From the NCBI RefSeq assembly GCF_000237925.1, contig NC_031497.1:15240770-15304769 (forward strand): a stretch of 64,000 bases of DNA, written 5' to 3'. Below, piece by piece: positions 58,101-64,000 of this stretch. Position 1 is the first letter of the stretch. Every line of letters begins with the position of its first letter. The position numbers and the translations under genes are program-made. The notes under the pieces were generated by a model, which saw only the letters and a list, made by a program, of their open reading frames with translations, was not told the origin of the DNA and did no database searches. The stretch is from Schistosoma mansoni (Eukaryota > Platyhelminthes > Trematoda > Strigeidida > Schistosomatidae).

Positions 58101-61100
58101 TTATACAACTTTTTTCGTCTTCTTCAATGATAATCTATAATAAGATTTTCTGAAACTAAGGTAAGTAGATTTTCAGTATTATGATTAACGTACTGTAGTT
58201 AAAAGCGTGAGTCAATTGAAGCTAGACCACCATGGAAAACCTGGAAGCACTGTACGGCCGTTTCGTCCTACTATGGGACTCCTCGGCAGTGCGCATCCAC
58301 GAGAAGCAGTGACCAGTAGAGTTCAAACCACGTCTGTCGTGAGATATCAACTCACTGAAGACAATTGATGAACGGTTGCTCAACTTCGTGGATCAGGTGA
58401 AGTTAGACATTAACAGCGTCGGATGCCGGCTCAGTGGTCTATCGGTTAAGGGCTCTGGCTAGAGACTGGTAGGTCCTGGGTTCGAATCTCGCGAGTGCGG
58501 GATCGTGGATGCGCACTGCTGAGGAGTCCCATAGTAGGAGGAAACGGCCGTCCAGTGCTTCCAGGTTTTCGATGATGGTCTAGCTTCAATTGACTCACGC
58601 TTTCAACTATGAAAATACTAAATCTCCACAAAACCCCTTCTAATAAGTACTGTAGTTAGTTTAAAATTTACTGATATATTTTTCAAATTCATTCCATTCG
58701 TAAAACAACATACTTTGTCTGTGATTTCATCGGTAAGTATTTGTTCATTTTGAAGTATGATATTTGAATAAATTAGTTCAAATAAAAACAGACAGATATA
58801 TCTGGTTATAACAACATTACAGAGTCAAAGTAAACATGATGTTATATTCAGATGAATGTTGAAATTGAAAAAAAAAACAGACCAAAGGTTGATAACTTCA
58901 TTGACTAATTCTATGTCCCCAGCTAATTAGTCTAATCTAGTTTTAAATCAGCTAGAAATAAACATTGGTGTAGTGGCTAGCGTTAAATATCGTAGACTGA
59001 ATTAATTGATATTTCTTTATCATAAAAATATCATTATATTTAATAATTATTTAACAATATGTGATAGTTACCTTCAATAGGAGATTTGATAGAATCACTT
59101 AACAGTTGACTGTTAAATTCGCTACACCATAGAGAAAGATTTTCAATCCATGATAAATTAACAAGATGAATACCCATATGATGAATTACATAATATCCTT
59201 GATGTGAATATTTCAAGCCAAAAATCTTATTTTTAACAAAATCTGAACCATCTATTGAATAACTATTATATTCAATATTGTCCAAAAAATTTAAGTTAGC
59301 TGGTTCTAATGACAACGATGGAGATTCAAAATGATTGTATTCAGAATAATTTGAAGAATGAAGTATACTGCCGTTTGGATGACACTGTTGACTAGTTGTT
59401 GTATTACTAGACATTAGATCGAGATCCACAATATCAATGAGACAGAGTAAAACTGAAGGGGTGGTAATTTGATTTTCTGAATAAGAAAAATAATGTCTTT
59501 TTGTGTTAATAAGTTTTGATAAGTTAAAAACATATAAAAGTGACAATAATGATTATGAAATAAATTTCTAGAAAATTTCCGCAATATAAAAGTAAATTAA
59601 TATGGATGGTGTTCAGAAAAACATTCAAGTATTGATCCATTTACCTGTATGCATCACATTAACACACACAGAGAGGATTAACAAAGATGAGAATAGAAAG
59701 GTACAGAATAAAATCCCTAATAGTAGTAAAGCTAAAAATATAGAGAATATAAATTGAAAAAGTATGGAATAATATTAGGACTAAATATTTAGAGCAAGAT
59801 AACGAATGAATGAAATTATGGAATGGTAACCGATTTTGAGTTTTTATCATTAAACGTCAGTGATCATAGAATACGATGATTTTACCGATCAGGAAATCTG
59901 GATTTATTGACGTACTCTAGGCCAGAAGTCAACAAATTTATGAGCTAATTTCGTTGTACGATAGCTTCTTTTTTCCACTTAGTCAATGCTGCAAGTATTC
60001 CAAGTTGAGGTAGGTAATGGTTAAGCATATATATCAAATGTGCTGACCATCGCAGTTGAGGACGGTTTATGACTTCATCAGAAAACTTGTCTTTTCTATC
60101 TAGTACCGGTAGCTAGCCTCATCATTGCTCACTCGCTGGTCCCATTATATGCTTACAATGTTTCAAGGGAATTTCTTATCAAATAATAACAACCGGTGAA
60201 TATAGTCTAGCTTTAAAGGGTGTTTTTAATGGCTGTAAAGTATTATGTATACGCCCTATAGTAGGTAGATGCATACGTCATCTATACCTTAGTTGATGCA
60301 TGTTGGCAAAAGTTGAAAGGGCTTTGTCCACTTTAACATTTCATCACTCACCAACCTACCAGAAATGATAAGTCTGTCAAAGTAAGGTGAAAGAACACGT
60401 TGAAATTTTTTACTTCTATGCTAAACAAAACAAAAAGCATTCGGCAAACAAAAATATTTAAGAATTCGATATAAACCTAAACCAAATGGGTTGATAGAAA
60501 AACTATTTTGCCACGAAATTTGTTCGGAGACAAATAACTAGTAACTTCCATTGAAATGTTTTATTGTAGTTCTAACAGCAAACGATGGTTTATGAGGAAA
60601 TTATTAGGGATTAATGACGGGGGGATGGCTTAGTAACTAAAACATCCAGTTTTCTGTCAATAGATTACAGGTTAGAACACAATTTCACGTAATTCGGTTT
60701 GTGTAATCAGGTAGCATTACGCTAGCGTTCATGCAAACAATGCAGCTGAAAGCCGGAGTAAGCAAACCTGTACTTGATAAACTCGATACAAGAAGAGACA
60801 GTTAACAATCATATCAAGTGATGATTTCCCTTTACAACTTGTGAATCCAAGTTACAAAAATGTAGTAACTTTAATTTAGATTCAATGGCTAAACGGTAAT
60901 CCACAAATCGAAATATATCTACAACCTTGATTCGAGTCCAACTGGAGTAAGTAGTATACACTAATCATGAGTCTCATATATCTAAAAAATGCCTAACAAT
61001 ATAAATACCACGTGAAGAATCCTATAAAAAGCCTAAATTTGGTCACTAGGAATAGGAAAAATATTCCATAACGACCTTTTGACTAATGTGACTTGAAACT

Positions 61101-62028
61101 TGTAGTCCATATAGTTCAAAATTACCACTAACGCAATGAATGAACTTGCTGCTTATTTTATTCAGGAATTATGGGCCATTCATCAACTTTTGTCTCTATT
61201 TAATTGGATTTTCGTGAATTTCTGATTTTTATATCTGATTTTATCTTTCGCTCAGTCATTAACAATTAGAGTTCAGAACTAATTCAATAGTTTGCTAAGT
61301 TCTACATTATTGTATTCAATTACAATAGTAAATAATTCAAGTTATTTATACAAAGATATATGCTAAAAAATTGGACGTATGGTCTATGGGTAAACTATCA
61401 TTAGTTTACAACAACAACACAAAATCTATGGAAAGTAGTTTTAAGTATCCGACTAATTCAGTAGTAAAACTTTTAGTTCATGGATGCGGTTCAGATAGAC
61501 TACTATATGAGCAAATGAATTATTTATAACTGGACCAATCGACTTTTTCTTTACAAATCATCAAGTTGAATTTAATTAAGTAAAGACAGTTCTTAAAGAC
61601 ATACGAAAAAATATGTCCACTTTACTGTCTAATGAATAAGAAGGTATTGGATTCAAAAGTGATAGTAAAACGTTTAACCGTATATAAATCCAAAATGAAA
61701 GTATATTAAGACAGTCAACAATTTCACAGCCAGCTCACCAAAATAACTAAAACCTTAAAAATAAACTTACTGTTTTTATTCTGTCCAGGTATATTGGCTC
61801 GTAAAACAATACCATTATGCAAACGACCAATTTTATCAGCTAACACTAATATATCAGGAGGTTTTTCAAATGAAAACATTTCTGAACTGTCAATAGGACG
61901 AATACAATGAATAGCACAGAATTCATCTCCATAATTATCAATTGATGGTGGGAAAATGTGCAAAACATTACATTTTAGCTGATTCATTTTACGAACTGAC
62001 AAGCATCCACATACTTGAATAACATCAC
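52107..62028 (-). CDS. NUP88: Nuclear pore complex protein Nup88, C-terminal six exons (5' part not seen)
   Basis: Exons on the - strand: 62028-61771, 59476-59072, 57844-57493, 55536-55374, 54936-54693, 52429-52107 (TAG). All phases fit, giving about 580 residues; human NUP88 has 741. Segments that align from memory with human NUP88: [15 protein letters not shown] and [17 protein letters not shown] (propeller end), [18 protein letters not shown] (human THEAGVHSVGLTWIHKL), AGFIELPSN and [11 protein letters not shown], then a long C-terminal coiled coil ([33 protein letters not shown]). Nup88 sits on the cytoplasmic face of the pore and binds Nup214 and Nup98. The first visible exon begins inside a codon, so N-terminal exons lie to the right, probably outside the window. 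The donor after 57493 is weak (GTTATC). Introns carry a LINE (52.5 kb), two SINEs (58.2 kb) and an assembly gap. Confidence 0.9.
52535..54075 (+). mobile_element. RTE-clade LINE (SR3/Perere-3-like), 5'-truncated, one in-frame stop
   Basis: The frame runs from about 52542 to 54053 with RT motifs: [60 protein letters not shown] and the catalytic [10 protein letters not shown]; then the C-terminal domain [37 protein letters not shown] single TGA at 53403-53405 (SKTL-stop-YNTAC) interrupts it. The 3' end is a short GTTAGTAAGTAAGTAG-type tail at about 54057-54072. The endonuclease is missing. High integrity suggests a fairly recent insertion. It is antisense to NUP88, in its last intron, about 105 bp from the final exon. 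Confidence 0.9.
54190..54420. repeat. Possible old tRNA-headed SINE
   Basis: GAGATTCGAAATCGG resembles box B, with a degraded region around it. It lies in a NUP88 intron. No ribozyme was seen. Confidence 0.25.
56926..57237. repeat. Near-perfect palindrome containing the assembly gap
   Basis: The left arm 56926-56977 (TTTGATCCGGAAACAAAAGG ... GTTTTACTTCTAA) is followed at once by its reverse complement from 56979 to 57007, then by 200 N, then by the rest of the reverse complement (57208-57237, TAATTTTCCTCC ... CCGGATCAAA). Only one mismatch is seen. The sequences on both sides of the gap overlap by TAATTTT. Confidence 0.9.
57008..57207. other. Assembly gap, 200 N
   Basis: Exactly 200 unknown bases, a placeholder-like length. 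It falls in a NUP88 intron, in the right arm of the palindrome. The gap removes no exon that the splice phases require. Confidence 0.98.
58197..58345 (-). mobile_element. tRNA-derived SINE family A, inverted partner
   Basis: On the - strand: a box-B-like GGTTTGAACTC near 58330, a ribozyme region at 58292-58247 and the conserved body TCAATTGACTCACGC. The far 3' tail (CACAAAACCCC) is absent. It is in opposite orientation to the copy that follows. Confidence 0.7.
58247..58292 (-). ncRNA. Hammerhead ribozyme remnant (SINE family A)
   Basis: On the - strand stem I GCACTG/CAGTGC and stem II GTCC/GGAC are perfect and GAAA is intact. The first box reads CCGAGGA instead of CTGAGGA (core U4 changed). 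The cleavage triplet is GTA. Activity is likely reduced or lost. Confidence 0.75.
58350..58643 (+). mobile_element. tRNA-derived SINE family A, near full length
   Basis: A leader (GAAGTTAGACATTAACA), a tRNA-like head with box A GGCTCAGTGGTCTA and box B GGGTTCGAATCTC, a hammerhead at 58513-58558, the body with TCAATTGACTCACGC and the end CCACAAAACCCCTTCT. This is the best copy for defining the family. It lies in the NUP88 intron between the exons at 57844 and 59072. Confidence 0.8.
58513..58558 (+). ncRNA. Hammerhead ribozyme, core boxes intact, stem II weakened
   Basis: Stem I GCACTG (58513-58518) with CAGTGC (58553-58558), core CTGAGGA (58519-58525), GAAA (58541-58544), triplet GTC (58550-58552). 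The stem II 3' arm reads GGAG instead of GGAC, which breaks the pair next to the core. Activity is uncertain. Confidence 0.75.
60600..60770 (+). repeat. Possible old tRNA-headed SINE
   Basis: GGATGGCTTAGTAACTAA and AGGTTAGAACAC sit at box A/box B spacing. The rest is unrecognised. It lies in a NUP88 intron. Confidence 0.3.
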
Positions 62029-62264
62029 CTATACAAATCAATGAAAATTCAGTGTTTACATAGACCTGTTTTAAGAAGAATATACAGATTTACCAAAGGT
62101 AATATTTTTATTCGGCTTAACTTTTAATTTACATATGTTATACTAAACATTACAAGAGCAGTTTTCGAGGCCTTGTAATTAGATTGAGAACTATGTCAAA
62201 ACGTTTTCGTTAGAATGACAGGATAATATTGTAAAAATGTGCAGCTTTGACTGAACAAAATAAT

Positions 62265-62390
62265 GCTTGTGACCTGAAGCAATATCGAGGCAATATGTAC
62301 AAGATGCACACATGTCAATAAGAAACTGATCAATTGCAGTCCTAAACATCAATGGGAGGATTCAAGCAACTAATACAAGATGAATTAGAC
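62265..62390 (+). mobile_element. Sm-alpha tail fragment
   Basis: It matches the tail of the 17980-18315 unit in forward sense (AATGCTTGTGA, CTGATCAATTGCAGTCCTAA, ACATCAATGGGAGGATTC). No head or ribozyme is present. Confidence 0.7.
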
Positions 62391-62514
62391 CAAATATATT
62401 TTATAATAAGAGAGAAATGAGTACAAAAACTCAAGAAGGGACTCGAAGAAAATAGGGAAATCAAATATACATGTGGGAAAAACACTTCATCGTTGATGTC
62501 CACATAACATCTAC

Positions 62515-64000
62515 AATCGTTTATTTATTTGAACACAAATATTTGTACACAGGGGCACCAAATACATATGCACCACACAATAACAATGTGACTGCGAAGA
62601 GATAGAGAATATAAAATGCATATAAGGAAAACAAGAACAACAACGAACAGGGATCAGTATATGAGAGTGAAATAGTAATAATGGGAGAGGCAGTTCAGTT
62701 AGCGAAAATACAACCAGAAAGAAATCTTTCAGTTAAAGAAGTTACGTCGATTTGTTATGAAGAAGGTTATTTATTTATTTAAACACACAAATATTGGTAC
62801 AAGGAAGCACCAGATAAATATGTGCCTCACAAATCTCATTTGATTTGTGTGAGGGCTGTGATACTGCTCAGGTGCCCAGACTGAAGCAGGTGGTTTTCTT
62901 AGGGGGCCACACCCCGAGCCTTCGACCTGAAGGTCTAGTCCACAAGGCAGTGGAGCACTGTAAGGAGATGCAGTCCCATGGTAGCCGGTGACCAACGATT
63001 GGTTTATACGCCATTTGTTCCCTCAAATTTCTGGAGCCCATGTGCACTATTGGTTTGGAATCAGGGTTCTCCAACTCCCATAGGTGGACCCTCCGTGTCC
63101 ACCAACCCGGTTAAAGCGCCGGAAATTCGCTTTTCGTCCTCTCAATTTCGTAAAAAACACCCCCACCACGAGAAGGCAGTGAGTAGGACTTCCCTGGCAG
63201 AGGCTATATATTCGCGTGGCCATGTGAGAGCATTTCGAGAGGGGGAGCGGACTCTCCCCACTCTCAGCCGTACCAGGGCATTTGGGGGCTATGAAGAAGG
63301 TAAAAAAAGCTACAGCAGGATAGCCACTGGCTTCTATTCTGAACCATATCTAATAACGTCTCAAGACACTGTATTGCACCATCTCTTGGACCCAAACCAG
63401 GGAGTTGTGAAGAACCAACAGAAGCCAGTCCTGTACAGCTTTCTTCCATAACACGACACCATATCATACACTGACGACCTCTCCGCTTTTTCAAACCGGT
63501 CCCATCGTCGGCAAATAATGCACGATGTGGAATTCTCTGGGACGACATTCGTAGGACATACCCAATCCACCAACGTCGTTGTTTCAAGACAGTGACACTA
63601 ACTGAATTATCATCACTGTGCCTGAACACACGATGTCGAATCGCTGCATTACTAACATAATGTTGCCCCTGGATGTCAGCAATCCTTCGGAAAACGATGA
63701 TCAAACACAGCAGAACTGCTCTCATCGACGCGTTTTAGATCTGACCTTTTACAGACAGACTAACATCACGAAGGCGCCAAAGATAGCCCAGATTGGCATA
63801 AGCCGCTCTGGCTTTCACTATACATGAATTGATCTCATCACTCACGCCACCACCAGCACCTGTACAGCTACCTAGATACACGAACTTCTCGACTACTCCT
63901 AACTGCTCACTACTAAGAGTAAATGCAGGTCCAACATCCTGCCAGTCTTGTGAAAGTTCTTTGCACTTCGAAGGTGCAAAGCACGTGCCATACTTATGGA
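62515..64000 (-). mobile_element. RTE-clade LINE 3' part (second subfamily), interrupted by a SINE-like insertion
   Basis: On the - strand from the window edge: RT end and C-terminal domain (WQDVGPAF, VEKFVYLGSCTGAGGGVSDE, KARAAYANLGYLWRLRDVSL, then ADIQGQHYVSNAAIRHRVF, RWWIGYVLRMSSQRIPHRAL, KKRRGRQCM). It then reaches the SINE-like insertion (63290-62769) and resumes as a 3' UTR ending at about 62517 with CAAATAAATAA. Related copies at 26 and 34 kb belong to a different subfamily. It has at least one frame disruption near 63725. It extends beyond the window. Confidence 0.8.
62769..63290 (-). mobile_element. SINE-like 0.53-kb retroposon, copy 3, with target duplication
   Basis: It is full length on the - strand, from AGCCCCCAAATGCCCTGGTA at 63289 down to a TAAA tail near 62769. 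The 12-bp TATGAAGAAGGT lies on both sides (62756-62767 and 63290-63301), a target-site duplication. The host sequence is an RTE LINE in the same orientation. Confidence 0.85.

Noticed and set aside
58425-58500. tRNA gene suggested by GGCTCAGTGGTCTA and GGGTTCGAATCTC
   Set aside because: Same reason: it is the head of a SINE family A copy with recognised body and tail.
1-64000. CRISPR arrays, operons, bacterial-type signals
   Set aside because: None were seen. Spliced genes and animal retroelements show nuclear eukaryotic DNA.

Overview
The window looks like AT-rich nuclear DNA of a blood fluke, genus Schistosoma or a close relative. The reasons are very short introns near the 5' end of one gene, Sm-alpha (SINE-like satellite) units carrying hammerhead ribozymes, RTE-clade LINEs of the SR2 and SR3/Perere-3 type, Penelope-like elements, a Merlin DNA transposon and a BEL/Pao fossil. 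The species cannot be fixed from the sequence alone.

Three host genes are readable by joining exons in phase. (1) Positions 1-25126, + strand: the 3' part of a leucine-rich-repeat protein with a C-terminal EF-hand-like region (LRRC74-like), eight phase-consistent exons in large repeat-rich introns. (2) Positions 29784-39419, - strand: a complete nine-exon PDHB gene (pyruvate dehydrogenase E1 beta, 361 aa) whose first three introns are only 36, 36 and 45 nt and whose fifth intron has a GC donor. (3) Positions 52107-62028, - strand: the C-terminal six exons (about 580 aa) of nucleoporin NUP88; its N-terminal part lies beyond the right edge or was not found. The genes belong to unrelated housekeeping pathways and form no operon.

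Nearly everything else is mobile DNA. From left to right: ribozyme-bearing tRNA-derived SINEs (2.4-7.5 kb), a Penelope-like element (7.5-9.7 kb), two copies of an LTR-like repeat (13.4 and 21.5 kb), an inverted Sm-alpha cluster (18.0-18.5 kb), a second decayed Penelope-like element (19-20 kb), a 0.53-kb SINE-like retroposon (three copies, at 22, 48 and 63 kb), an RTE LINE with an intact 5' end (26-28.7 kb), RTE 3' fragments (33.5, 37 kb), a Merlin transposon just upstream of PDHB (39.7-40.8 kb), a BEL/Pao fossil (43.5-48.1 kb), a Perere-3-like LINE inside NUP88 (52.5-54.1 kb), an inverted pair of ribozyme SINEs (58.2-58.6 kb), and an RTE LINE running off the right edge that hosts a SINE-like insertion.

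The most interesting signals are RNA-based. Three different tRNA-headed SINE families here each embed a hammerhead ribozyme, two with an intact catalytic core. The 0.53-kb retroposon shares its 3' tail with the LINE it has inserted into, with a 12-bp target duplication, which suggests which LINE moves it. A 200-N assembly gap sits inside a near-perfect palindrome and is probably an assembly artefact.
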